Notes under the pieces: generated by a model
Databases searched by the model: none
The model's input: only the letters and a program-made list of their open reading frames with translations
What the model was told of the DNA's origin: nothing
Virus record (IMG/VR): IMGVR_UViG_3300028384_000087
Span: 1 to 20,215 of that record
DNA from: a virus
Strand: one strand, 5' to 3'
DNA length: 20,215 bases
Program-made: the position numbers and the translations under genes
Part shown: positions 1 to 7,140 of the stretch, piece after piece
Position numbering within the stretch: the stretch's first letter is position 1
Layout of the letters: each line of letters opens with the position of its first letter

Positions 1-243
1 GAAACTTGGCTGCTTCCTGGTCATGGAATAGAGCGCCATGCGATATCGGTAGTCAGAGTTGCCAGGCAAATAATGACCAACGTAATGTATGATTTTAGCC
101 TTAAACGCCTTCAGATAGCCGTTTCAACCCAAAACGATACCGCTTACAGATACGCAAAAAGTCTGTATTTTGAAGAAGAGGCTATAATGAAGAACTATGG
201 CCCTGAAGGTGCGGATTACAGATTAATGGTGAGGTTATCATAA
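1..243 (+). CDS. GNAT-like acyltransferase, C-terminal part (5' end outside window)
   Basis: The frame is open from base 1 to the TAA at 241-243 and gives about 80 residues with no start in the window. The stretch RLQIAVSTQND, then AYRYAKSLYF, EEEAIMKNYG and the ending DYRLMVRLS follow the C-terminal pattern of GNAT N-acyltransferases: a beta strand with an acetyl-CoA-side helix, then an LGF-x-EG-like turn and the final strand. Podoviruses often carry such a protein close to the portal, and T7 gp13 sits among the virion genes. Its target is unknown; acylation of a virion or host protein is possible. The stop overlaps the next ATG by one base (TAATG), so it is translationally coupled to the following small gene. 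The family call is moderate because the CoA-binding motif lies upstream of the window. Confidence 0.7.
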   Translation, partial: ETWLLPGHGIERHAISVVRVARQIMTNVMYDFSLKRLQIAVSTQNDTAYRYAKSLYFEEEAIMKNYGPEGADYRLMVRLS

Positions 244-476
244 TGGGTGGTATTTTTAGTAAACCTAAGACTCCGAAGCCAGACCCTTCGATTGCAGAGG
301 CGCAAAAGAAGCAAGAGGCTCGCTTACAACAACAAGAAACAACTGAAAAGATGAAAATCTCTTCTAGGGCAAGAGCTCGTAGAAGTGGTGGTCTACGGTT
401 GCTTATGTCATCAGGAGTACCGCAGCAGCAACAGCAAACTGGCGGGTCCTCTACTAAACTAGGTGGCGGCCAATGA
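243..476 (+). CDS. Small conserved phage protein, basic and Gln-rich
   Basis: This is a 77-residue protein. It starts MGGIFSKPKTPKPDPS, continues with a charged, probably helical Gln/Glu/Lys/Arg segment (residues 18-47, including RARARRSGG), and ends in a low-complexity PQQQQQTGG...LGGGQ tail. Proteins with this build (an MGG start, a helical Q/E-rich middle, then an R-R-G segment) are common just upstream of portal genes in podoviruses. Their function is not established, and no enzyme motif or membrane segment is visible. The start overlaps the upstream stop (TAATG at 241-245), and the TGA overlaps the next ATG (ATGA at 473-476), so it belongs to a tightly coupled operon. Confidence 0.75.
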   Translation: MGGIFSKPKTPKPDPSIAEAQKKQEARLQQQETTEKMKISSRARARRSGGLRLLMSSGVPQQQQQTGGSSTKLGGGQ

Positions 477-619
477 CCAAGATTAAAGAAGATGCCCGCG
501 TTCATCGCCGGGCAGTAGCGCAACCGGCGCCAGAGCCGGCAGTCGAGGCGAAACCAAAGGCTACGCGGAGCAAAGATAGTGACGCTAAAAAGGCACCAAA
601 ATCCAAAGGGCGGTCTTAA
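473..619 (+). CDS. Tiny Lys/Ala/Pro-rich protein, unknown function
   Basis: A 48-residue ORF begins with ATG at 473, overlapping the preceding TGA as ATGA, and ends at TAA 617-619. The product, from MTKIKEDARVHRRAVAQPAP to KAPKSKGRS, is highly basic and looks disordered. It overlaps the following gene by about 40 bp in another frame. The placement (coupled start, no gap, same strand) supports translation, and short basic proteins are frequent in this position in phages. I recognise no family. It could be a nucleic-acid-binding or head-assembly accessory protein, but nothing in the sequence proves this. Confidence 0.5.
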   Translation: MTKIKEDARVHRRAVAQPAPEPAVEAKPKATRSKDSDAKKAPKSKGRS

Positions 620-857
620 CGCAGCCGGGAGAAAACACTTCGGGGTGAAGGCGCCGGTGAAATCCGGTGATAATCCCAGACGCGCTTCCTTTCTCGCGCG
701 TATGGCGGGCGTCTCAGGCCCTGAGCGTGATAGTAAGGGGCGCCCAACCCGGCTATTGTTATCGCTTCGGGCCTGGGGCGCTTCTTCTAAAGCTGATGCT
801 AGGTCTAAGGCTGCGGCTATAAGCAAACGGAATGAGGCGAAAACGCAAAATGCCTAA
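579..857 (+). CDS. DUF6321-like small phage protein
   Basis: A 92-residue protein starts at GTG 579, with GGAG at 567-570 as a plausible ribosome binding site. Residues 8-29 (NPKGGLNAAGRKHFGVKAPVK), then RRASFLARMAGVSGP, KGRPTRLLLSLRAWG and a C-terminal SKADARSKAAAISKR stretch match a widespread phage family. The family shows the order KGGLNxxGRKHxG, a basic spacer, SFxARMxGxxGP, KGxPTR and ALxxW. As I recall, this corresponds to DUF6321, whose function is unknown. It is basic and has no signal peptide or membrane segment. The end overlaps the portal start region. The GTG start is chosen because the family begins just upstream of KGGLN. Confidence 0.75.
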   Translation: MTLKRHQNPKGGLNAAGRKHFGVKAPVKSGDNPRRASFLARMAGVSGPERDSKGRPTRLLLSLRAWGASSKADARSKAAAISKRNEAKTQNA

Positions 858-2412
858 ATTAAATGTACCAAATATCATGGAACGTGAGGCCAAAGCCCAG
901 GCTAGAAAAGATGAGTGGCGTTCTATTTACGAAGATTGTTATGAGTTTGCATTACCGCAGCGCAACCTTTACAGCGGTTACTACGAAGGCAAGGTGGCTG
1001 GCAAAGGCAAGATGGCTAGGGTGTTTGATAGTACAGCTATCCATGCTACGCAGCGGTTTGCTAATCGTCTCCAGGCGGGGCTGTTTCCTCCTTACAAACA
1101 ATGGTGCCGCCTGGAACCTGGCTCAGCAATACCAGAAGATGATAAAGAAACGGCACAAGAGCTGTTTGATGAATATAACAAACGTATGTTTGATACGCTA
1201 CGACAGACAAATTTTGACTTGGCGATGGGCGAGTTTTTGCTAGAGCTGGCTGTAGGTACAGCTGTAATGATGATCACGCCAGGGGATGAGTCAACGCCTG
1301 TTCGCTTTACGCCTATCCCACAGTATCTGGTCGCTTTGGAAGAAGGGCCTTATGGCACTGTTGATAATGTTTATCGTAAACAGCGCATGAAGGCAGAGGC
1401 TATATTGCGAGAGTTCCCAGACGCAAGGTTATCTGTGGAGCTGCAAGAGGCTATCGACAGGGCGCCGGACAAAGAGTTGGATTTGTTCGATTGTGTTTTG
1501 TTTGACCAAGAAACAGGGCGTTATCATTATCACGTTATTTGGCCTTCTAAAAAGCAAGAAATTGTTTATAGAGAAATGCGCAGCAGCCCGTTTATTGTTG
1601 CCAGATACAGCAAGATTGCCGGCGAAATATACGGCCGAGGCCCGCTAGTAACGGCTATTAGCGATATCAAAACACTTAACAAGACCCTAGAGCTGGTATT
1701 GAAAAATGCCAGCCTGGCGATTGCCGGCGTTTATACAGCTGCAGATGATGGGGTTCTTAACCCGCAGAATATTAAGATACAGCCTGGCGCTGTTATCTCT
1801 GTTGCTAGAAACGGCGGGCCGCAGGGCGCGTCACTAACGCCGCTGCCGAAAGCCGGTGACTTTAACACCAGCCAGATTATCATCAATGATTTGCGGATGA
1901 ACATCAAAAAGATATTGATGGATGATACGCTGCCGCCGGACAACATGAGCGCCCGGTCTGCTACGGAAATTGCAGAACGCACCCGCGAGCTGGCTACTAA
2001 CCTGGGCAGTGCTTTCGGCAGATTGATACAGGAAACCCTGGTGCCGATTGTTAGCCGCACCATGTTTGTTATGGATCAACAGGGGTTGATTGACCTGCCG
2101 CTAAAGGTGAACGGTGTCCAGGTTAAGGTAACGCCGGTATCTCCCCTGGCACAAGCACAGAAGCTGCAAGAGATTAACGATGTGGTCCAGTATATGCAGA
2201 TTGCCAATCAGATGGGGCCGCAAGGCCAGGTAACGGTATCTGTCCCGCGTGTGCTTGAGTTTATTGCTGAGCGCTTGGGCATTGAGCAGACGCTGCTTAA
2301 TAACCCAGAAGAACAGCAAATGATGATGCAGCAGATGCAGCAGATGATGATGGCCCAACAGGCGCCGCCGGAAGCAGAGCCGGCGCCCGGAACTGAGGAA
2401 CAAATGGTATGA
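850..2412 (+). CDS. Portal (head-tail connector) protein, T7 gp8 family
   Basis: This is the dodecameric ring at the head vertex through which DNA enters and leaves. It is about 520 residues long, close to T7 gp8 (536). Recognisable family features are the N-terminal EWRSIYEDCYEFALPQRN, FDSTAIHATQRFANRLQAGL, the segment around FPPYKQWCRLEPG, and the C-terminal half with YGRGPLVTAISDIKTLN and the ARSATEIAERTRE helix. The C-terminus is a Met/Gln-rich low-complexity tail with Pro and Ala. An in-frame ATG also exists at 832. I prefer 850 (MPKLNV...) because no ribosome binding site lies before 832, whereas GAGG sits at 834-837, and because the family N-terminus begins near MxKLN. The TGA at 2410-2412 overlaps the next ATG. 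Confidence 0.93.
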   Translation: MPKLNVPNIMEREAKAQARKDEWRSIYEDCYEFALPQRNLYSGYYEGKVAGKGKMARVFDSTAIHATQRFANRLQAGLFPPYKQWCRLEPGSAIPEDDKETAQELFDEYNKRMFDTLRQTNFDLAMGEFLLELAVGTAVMMITPGDESTPVRFTPIPQYLVALEEGPYGTVDNVYRKQRMKAEAILREFPDARLSVELQEAIDRAPDKELDLFDCVLFDQETGRYHYHVIWPSKKQEIVYREMRSSPFIVARYSKIAGEIYGRGPLVTAISDIKTLNKTLELVLKNASLAIAGVYTAADDGVLNPQNIKIQPGAVISVARNGGPQGASLTPLPKAGDFNTSQIIINDLRMNIKKILMDDTLPPDNMSARSATEIAERTRELATNLGSAFGRLIQETLVPIVSRTMFVMDQQGLIDLPLKVNGVQVKVTPVSPLAQAQKLQEINDVVQYMQIANQMGPQGQVTVSVPRVLEFIAERLGIEQTLLNNPEEQQMMMQQMQQMMMAQQAPPEAEPAPGTEEQMV

Positions 2413-2663
2413 TGGAAGAAGGTTGGGACGGCCTATCCCCGGTTGATATAGAACAGCCGAAGGCAGAAGATTTAGATATTGTTTATGCAAAGGCTTTTAA
2501 GACAGCTGAAGGCCAGAAGGTGCTAAGTCACCTTAGAGGCATTACTATCGAGCAGCCAACTTGGGTGCCCGGTGAAGATGCCAGTTTTGGCTATGCTAGA
2601 GAGGGCATGGCAGAGCTGGTTCGTATGATTGAAAAACGCATCAGGAGGAGCGAGAATGGATAA
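2409..2663 (+). CDS. Bbp19-like small phage protein
   Basis: An 84-residue acidic protein starts at ATG 2409, overlapping the portal stop; a second ATG follows immediately at 2412. The central pattern YAKAFKTAEGQKVLSHLRG, then a short variable segment, a Gly/Tyr-containing turn and EGMAELVRMIEKRI is typical of the Bbp19-like family. That family is a small protein regularly encoded between portal and scaffold or capsid genes in podoviruses. Its role is unknown; the genomic position suggests head assembly. The 3' end overlaps the scaffold start region and contains the scaffold ribosome binding site. Confidence 0.75.
   Translation: MMEEGWDGLSPVDIEQPKAEDLDIVYAKAFKTAEGQKVLSHLRGITIEQPTWVPGEDASFGYAREGMAELVRMIEKRIRRSENG
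2643..2648 (+). promoter_or_regulatory. Ribosome binding site that sets the scaffold start
   Basis: A full AGGAGG lies seven bases before the ATG at 2656. It favours that start over the upstream in-frame ATG at 2629, which has no such site and would add nine residues. Confidence 0.8.
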
Positions 2664-3432
2664 TCAAGAAGCACAAGTTGCAGAACAGACGCAAGCGGAT
2701 GCACCGCTAATTAACCCGCAATCAGAGCCGGCAGCCGAAGCGCAGCAAGAGCAGCCGATGCCACTATTCGAAGAACAGCAAGCTGCTACAGATATTGATG
2801 ATGATGATGGCCCGATAGAACGGCCTGATTATTACCCGTCTAAATTTTGGGATGAGGATGGCCCGGATGTTGAGAAACTTGCAAAGAGCTATGCGGAACT
2901 GGAGAAGCAGTTTAAATCTGGGAAGCATAAAGCTCCAGATGGTGATTATGATGTGGCGTCTCTTGTTGATAAAGGTTTGGACCCGGAAGATGAAACAATG
3001 GGCATCTTCTCTGAATGGGCTAAAGAAAATGGCGTCAGCCAAGCTGCGTTTGAAGAGCTGGCTGGGAAAGTCCTAGACGTAAGCAAAGTTGAGGGCGAGC
3101 TTTTCGAAGCAGACCGCCAAGCAGAAATGAGCAAGCTAGGCGAGCGAGCACAAGAGAAAATACAGATGACCGAGCGGTTATTGATGAAAGCGCCTCTTAC
3201 AAATGAAGAGCGCAATGCTCTAGCTGTTGGCTTGGATAACGCAGATAGCATCAATGCTTTTCTTAAATATCACCAGGCGCTAACTAATGAAGGCATCCCG
3301 GTACAGGCAGCACCGTCAGCTCCGTCTATGACGCGAGAGGACCTGGAGTCAGCGATTGCAGACCCTCGTTGGCAGTCTGAACCAGCATGGCGGCAAAAGA
3401 TTGAGAAGCAGTGGATGGAGGCTAATTCCTAG
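2656..3432 (+). CDS. Capsid assembly scaffolding protein (T7 gp9-like)
   Basis: This is a 258-residue, strongly acidic protein. The first 60 residues are Glu/Gln/Ala-rich and disordered-looking, with a D-I-D-D-D-D-G cluster. They are followed by RPDYYPSKFWDEDGPDVEKLAKSYAELEKQF, the conserved P-x-KFWD...LAKSYxELEK motif of podoviral scaffolds, then DYDV and a helical middle. The C-terminus (REDLESAIADPRW...WRQKIEKQWMEA) is a short amphipathic helix of the kind that contacts the coat protein. It directs procapsid assembly and is lost on maturation. Its place between portal and capsid agrees with this role. The start at 2656 is supported by the AGGAGG site. Confidence 0.88.
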   Translation: MDNQEAQVAEQTQADAPLINPQSEPAAEAQQEQPMPLFEEQQAATDIDDDDGPIERPDYYPSKFWDEDGPDVEKLAKSYAELEKQFKSGKHKAPDGDYDVASLVDKGLDPEDETMGIFSEWAKENGVSQAAFEELAGKVLDVSKVEGELFEADRQAEMSKLGERAQEKIQMTERLLMKAPLTNEERNALAVGLDNADSINAFLKYHQALTNEGIPVQAAPSAPSMTREDLESAIADPRWQSEPAWRQKIEKQWMEANS

Positions 3433-3438
3433 ATATAG

Positions 3439-3467
3439 TTGCCAAAGCTGTTAAAAAGGTGTAAATA
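3439..3467 (+). promoter_or_regulatory. Possible sigma70-like promoter before the capsid gene
   Basis: TTGCCA (3439-3444) and TAAATA (3462-3467) are separated by exactly 17 bases, in the largest spacer of the window, directly upstream of the most highly expressed gene. The -35 box is good (5 of 6) but the -10 box is weak (3 of 6). T7 also has a strong promoter before its capsid gene. The call rests on position and spacing and may be chance. Confidence 0.25.
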
Positions 3468-3591
3468 TGGTATTGAAGGCTAACCGCTCCGGCCCTTCTA
3501 TGGGATGAACTCTCTGGCCGGCATGACCAATTTCATGCAAGCGACTGCCCGTAAGGATAACAGTTTGCGAAATAGTAGTAACTCTAATTAG
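3467..3591 (+). other. Two tiny overlapping ORFs, possibly one frameshifted 41-aa gene
   Basis: ORF 3467-3508 reads MVLKANRSGPSMG and stops. ORF 3505-3591 starts in the overlapping ATGA and reads MNSLAGMTNFMQ, then ATARKDNSLRNSSNSN. AAGGTG at 3456-3461 could serve the first. One additional G in the GGG run at 3502-3504 would join them into a single 41-residue protein passing smoothly through PSMG-MNSLAG. The stop overlaps the capsid ribosome binding site. I recognise no family. It is either a tiny head-gene accessory, a coupled leader for the capsid gene, a decayed gene or a sequencing error. Confidence 0.3.
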
Positions 3592-3603
3592 GAGGTTCTA
3601 GCT

Positions 3604-4257
3604 ATGGCGCAGAACGTAACCACAGCGTTTGTTACCCTTTTCGAAAGTGAGGTTAAGCAAGCGTATCAGTCTGAATCAGTGTTGCGCGGTACAATGCGTA
3701 CTCGTACAGGTGTTCAGGGAAATACTGTAAAGTTTCCAAAAATCGGTAAGGGTGTAGCAACACCTCGGATTAACCAAACTGACGTTACCCCATTAAATGT
3801 GACCTATTCGCAGGTGACCGCGAATATGTCAGATTTTATAGCTGCAGAATATTCTGACATCTTCCATCAAAGTCACATCAATTTTGACGAAAGACGGGAG
3901 CTAGTCGAAGTCGTGTCAAAAGCGATTGCCAGACGTATGGACCAGATTTGTATTGACGCGCTCAATGCAGCATCTTCTCCATCAACTGTTGCGACAGGTA
4001 TTGGTGGTGCAACCTCAAACATGAACATCGAGAAGCTGCGTGCAGCAGCAAAGGCGATGAATGAAAAGAATGTGCCAGCAGACGGCCGTTACTTGCTCAT
4101 GCACGCTTCTCAGCTCGATGCTCTATTGGGTGAAACAGAGAAAAGTGAAGTAAACTATATCCCAGAAAAAACGAGCTTCCTTGTTTCATCAATGTTCTCA
4201 GCTGGTGCTGTTGCCATTGACGATGAGGGTATCGTTAAAATTAGCTGTACTGAATAA
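3604..4257 (+). CDS. Major capsid protein, apparently with an internal deletion
   Basis: This is the coat protein that forms the icosahedral shell. At 217 residues it is short for the family (usually about 290-345). The N-terminal 179 residues fit podoviral coat proteins: MAQNVTTAFVTLFESEV, GNTVKFPKIG, the strand region with PLNVTYSQVTANMSDF, DERRELVEVVSKAIARRMDQ, and the DGRYLLMHASQLDALLGETE segment. The last 37 residues (EVNYIPEKTSFLVSSMFSAG, then AVAIDDEGIVKISCTE) are the normal family C-terminus. As I know this family, some 75-100 residues should lie between LLGETE and the NYxPEKTS strand; here they are joined in frame at residues 179-182 (about 4135-4150). AGGAGG-type SD at 3590-3595 supports the start. 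Confidence 0.85.
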   Translation: MAQNVTTAFVTLFESEVKQAYQSESVLRGTMRTRTGVQGNTVKFPKIGKGVATPRINQTDVTPLNVTYSQVTANMSDFIAAEYSDIFHQSHINFDERRELVEVVSKAIARRMDQICIDALNAASSPSTVATGIGGATSNMNIEKLRAAAKAMNEKNVPADGRYLLMHASQLDALLGETEKSEVNYIPEKTSFLVSSMFSAGAVAIDDEGIVKISCTE

Positions 4258-4269
4258 GGAGATTTGTAA

Positions 4270-4509
4270 ATGGCTTATGATTCAGCTGGTTTAGCGACCA
4301 TCGCAGCATCAAAGAGCGGCAATGCACCTAACGTGTATAGCTATAAGACTGCAGCAGACAACAAGGCTGCTGTGGCTGGCTCTGGCTACTTCGATAGCGT
4401 AGAATCTCTTATCAACACAGGCGATTTCATTATGAATTTCGCTAGTGATGGTGGGCAGCTTCTTGTCGCTACCAATACAGCGGGCGTTATTACAACCGCT
4501 GCTATTTAA
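4270..4509 (+). CDS. Small head-associated protein downstream of capsid
   Basis: A 79-residue protein has AAGGAG (4256-4261) before its ATG. It begins MAYDSAGLATIAASKSGNAP, followed by NVYSYKTAADNKAAV, SGYFDSVESLINTGDFI and a beta-rich end with LLVATNTAGVITTAAI. The signature Y-x-YKTAD, then GYF...LxxGDxI and NxxGV(I/V)T is a common small protein immediately after the coat gene in podoviruses. It is unstudied as far as I know, and its place suggests a capsid decoration or stabilising role. The gene follows the capsid by 12 bases and precedes the hairpin, so it would share the capsid transcript. Confidence 0.75.
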   Translation: MAYDSAGLATIAASKSGNAPNVYSYKTAADNKAAVAGSGYFDSVESLINTGDFIMNFASDGGQLLVATNTAGVITTAAI

Positions 4510-4518
4510 CTTCCCTGA

Positions 4519-4543
4519 TGGGGGCTGTCCCAAGCAGCCCCCA
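4519..4543 (+). terminator. Strong hairpin after the capsid block (T-phi position)
   Basis: TGGGGGCTG (4519-4527) pairs perfectly with CAGCCCCCA (4535-4543), giving a 9-bp, mostly GC stem with a 7-base loop. It lies between the capsid genes and tail tubular protein A, exactly where T7 has terminator T-phi. The following bases contain no run of T, so it is not a textbook intrinsic terminator. It may give partial termination by a phage polymerase, or act as an RNA-processing or 3'-end stabilising structure that sets high capsid and lower tail expression. Confidence 0.6.
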
Positions 4544-4563
4544 CAAACTTAAAGGAGAGCGGG

Positions 4564-5178
4564 ATGGCTGCTGGTGATACCGATTTATCTATTTGCTCAG
4601 ATGCTTTGATATTGCTGGGGGCTGCCCCGCTCTCTTCTTTTACAGAAGGCACAGATGCCGCCCAGGCTTGTGATAGACTTTATCCAGACTTGCGTGACAG
4701 CTTGCTTTCCAGATATCCATTTAGCTGGAGCTACATTAAGGTGCAGCTCGGCCGACTATCTAATACACCGATCAACGAATTTAAATACGCCTATGGTCTG
4801 CCTGGTAATATGTTATCAGGCGTCCAGGCTGTTTTTGAAACAAGCTCTACCAATCAACAGCCAATAAACGATGGTTGGGAAATTTATGGTCAAGAGTTTT
4901 ACACAAACTTGGAATCTGTTTATATTGACTACCAGGAAAGTGTAGATGAAAGCAAAATGCCGCATTACTTTGTGCAGCTGCTGCGTACTGCTTTGGCATC
5001 GGAATTGGCCATTACAATCACTGACCAATCAACTAAAGCAGATTATTTCCGTACATTAGCATTTGGCACGCCGGGCGAAAATGGCCGGGGCGGTCTGTTC
5101 CGTGAAGCAGTCAACATTGATTCACGCGGCCGGCTGCCACAGATTATTGAAGATTATGCACTGATAGCGGTGAGATAA
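4564..5178 (+). CDS. Tail tubular protein A (gatekeeper), T7 gp11-like
   Basis: This 204-residue protein (T7 gp11 has 196) forms the ring that adapts the portal to the tail nozzle. The opening DLSICSDALILLGAAPLSSF, then AAQACDRLYPDLRDSLLSRYP and FSWSYIKVQL, is the classic N-terminal signature of the family. YGLPGNML and the C-terminal helix pair around ALASELAITITDQ also fit. AAAGGAG lies just upstream at 4551-4557. The TAA overlaps the start of tubular protein B (TAATG), so the two nozzle partners are translated together. No irregularity is seen. Confidence 0.92.
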   Translation: MAAGDTDLSICSDALILLGAAPLSSFTEGTDAAQACDRLYPDLRDSLLSRYPFSWSYIKVQLGRLSNTPINEFKYAYGLPGNMLSGVQAVFETSSTNQQPINDGWEIYGQEFYTNLESVYIDYQESVDESKMPHYFVQLLRTALASELAITITDQSTKADYFRTLAFGTPGENGRGGLFREAVNIDSRGRLPQIIEDYALIAVR

Positions 5179-7139
5179 TGGCTCGGATTGTCCAGTTTCA
5201 AACGAACTTTAGTGTTGGCGAGCTAGACCCTTTACTGCGTTCTCGCACAGATTTAAACCAATATAAAAACGCATTAGAGACAGCTGAGAACGTAACCATC
5301 CAGCCCCAGGGCGGCGCACGCCGGCGAGCTGGCCTGGAGTTTATCCATGACTTTGGTGGCAGCTTTACATCATTTAAGCTAATACCTTTTGAGTACAGCG
5401 TGGATGATAGCTATCTTTTGGTCGTAGTAACTGGCCGCATTTATGTATTTAAGAACGGTACACTGCAGACAAACATCAACAACAGCGGCAATGACTACAT
5501 AGCGGTAGCTGCAATTACAGCAGCGATGATTGACGAGCTTAACTTTACACAAGCAGTAGACACGTTAATTTTGCTTCACAAAGATTTAGAGCCGCAAAGA
5601 ATTGTACGCAACAGCGACACCAGCTGGACAGTAGGCGCCCTGCCTATTTCTAATATACCTAAGTACGCTTACTCAATAACAACTACAGTCGGCAGCTCTT
5701 ATACCATCACAGCAAAGCATAGCGGTTCTGATGCAAACATATTTACCGCCGCTGCCTCTACTTATATCGGTCAATATATAAATGTTGAACCTTTCGGCCG
5801 GTTGCGGATTGTTCGCAAGGTAACTGCAGCAAAGCTAGAGGTTTACTGCGAGGTGCCGTTGTTTGACACTAGCAACATTGATGATGCTGATTGGGAATAT
5901 GAAGAAGGCTATGAGGACGTTTGGAGCTCTTCAAGAGGATGGCCCCGTTCAGCAGCGTTCCATGAAAGCCGCCTTTACTTCGGCGGCAGCGGTTCCAGGC
6001 CTAATACTATTTGGGGAAGCAAGGTAATTGATTTCTTCAATTTCGATATTGGCACTGCGCTTGATGATGAAAGCGTTGAAGCGACCATTAACACTAACCA
6101 GCTTAATGTCATAGTAAACCTAAACCCTGGCCAAGATTTACAGATATTTACCACAGGCGGTGAGTTTATTGTTGCCCAGGGGGCCAATGAGCCGATCACG
6201 CCTTCTAACTTTCTTGTGAAACCGCAAAGCCGCTTGGGCAGCCGGCCAGGCGTTCCTGTTGAGGATTTAGCCGGCGCAACAATTATCGTGCAGCGTCAGG
6301 GAAAATCTCTTATTAGCTTCCAATTTACAGACACAACTGCCAGCTATGGTGCGCAGCCGCTATCTGTTTTAAGCAGCCACTTGCTCAATGACCCGGTAGA
6401 CCTTTCTATACGCCGGGCAACATCAACAGACGAAACGGACAGGTTGTTTCTGGTCAACGCCGGTGATGGCAGCATGGCAGTTTATTCTATTCTGCAAGCT
6501 CAGAACGTCATAGCGCCTAGCAGATTTACCACAGACGGTGAATTTATAGCTGTAGCTAACGAGCTTTCCGACACTTACGCAATCGTTAAAAGAACAATAA
6601 ACAGCGCTACGGTGTACTACCTGGAGAAGTTTAACGAAAGTTTGACGCTAGATAGTGCTAAATCGGGCGCTGCGGCCTCCTCAGTCACTATGGACCACCT
6701 GGAAGGGGAAACAGTAGAGATTGTAAGAGACGGCGTTCTGGAGCCTTCTCAGACGGTTCCGGCATCTCCGCATACGATTACATTTGGCACAGCTGCTACA
6801 AGCAGCTTCCAAGTTGGCCTTAATTACGATATCACAATCAAGACAATGCCAGCTGAGCCGGCGCTGCCCCAGGGCACTGTCCAGGGCGTAAACAAAAGAA
6901 TTGTCCAGGTAGATGCTATTGTGCATGAGACGCAGAACATGACCATTAACGGCAAGCCGGTTGCTTTTAGGCAGTTTGGTTCCAGTGTCTTAGGGCAGCC
7001 GGTCCAAGAGTTTACAGGCACAAAAACCGTTCATGGGTTGCTAGGTTTTAGCAACACTGGTCAAATAACTATTAGTCAAAGTGTTCCGTTAAAAATGACG
7101 GTGCTAGGCATCGAATACAGAATGAGTGTAGGAAACTAA
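5178..7139 (+). CDS. Tail tubular protein B (nozzle), T7 gp12-like
   Basis: This 653-residue protein builds the tube below the gatekeeper and holds the fibres. Family features are the N-terminal FQTNFSVGELDPLLRSRTDL with ALETAENVTIQPQGGARRRAG, the strand FKLIPFEYSVDDSYLLVV, and the central block near residues 253-285 (RGWPRSAAFHESRLYFGG, then IWGSKVIDFFNFD). QNVIAPSRFTTDGEF follows in the C-terminal half. The protein is beta-rich throughout with no membrane segment. Its length is near that of other marine podoviral nozzles and shorter than T7 gp12 (794). The gene is coupled to tubular A by a one-base overlap, and the gp14-like gene starts one base after its stop. Confidence 0.92.
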   Translation: MARIVQFQTNFSVGELDPLLRSRTDLNQYKNALETAENVTIQPQGGARRRAGLEFIHDFGGSFTSFKLIPFEYSVDDSYLLVVVTGRIYVFKNGTLQTNINNSGNDYIAVAAITAAMIDELNFTQAVDTLILLHKDLEPQRIVRNSDTSWTVGALPISNIPKYAYSITTTVGSSYTITAKHSGSDANIFTAAASTYIGQYINVEPFGRLRIVRKVTAAKLEVYCEVPLFDTSNIDDADWEYEEGYEDVWSSSRGWPRSAAFHESRLYFGGSGSRPNTIWGSKVIDFFNFDIGTALDDESVEATINTNQLNVIVNLNPGQDLQIFTTGGEFIVAQGANEPITPSNFLVKPQSRLGSRPGVPVEDLAGATIIVQRQGKSLISFQFTDTTASYGAQPLSVLSSHLLNDPVDLSIRRATSTDETDRLFLVNAGDGSMAVYSILQAQNVIAPSRFTTDGEFIAVANELSDTYAIVKRTINSATVYYLEKFNESLTLDSAKSGAAASSVTMDHLEGETVEIVRDGVLEPSQTVPASPHTITFGTAATSSFQVGLNYDITIKTMPAEPALPQGTVQGVNKRIVQVDAIVHETQNMTINGKPVAFRQFGSSVLGQPVQEFTGTKTVHGLLGFSNTGQITISQSVPLKMTVLGIEYRMSVGN

Positions 7140-7140
7140 A

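Noticed and set aside
243-260. MGG N-terminus as a lipid-modification signal
   Set aside because: N-myristoylation is eukaryotic; the MGG start is simply common in this phage family.
182-826. Long minus-strand ORF (214 codons) opposite the small leader genes
   Set aside because: It is antisense to four convincing plus-strand genes, reads as low-complexity Pro/Arg/Cys-rich protein, and includes an improbable run of cysteines opposite the Gln codons.
863-1243. 126-codon plus-strand ORF inside the portal gene
   Set aside because: No ribosome binding site, Trp/Cys/Arg-rich unnatural composition, and the portal frame has normal codon use here.
3489-3521. CCGGCC / GGCCGG inverted repeat in the capsid leader
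   Set aside because: Only six base pairs with a 21-base loop, and no U-tract; too weak to call a terminator.
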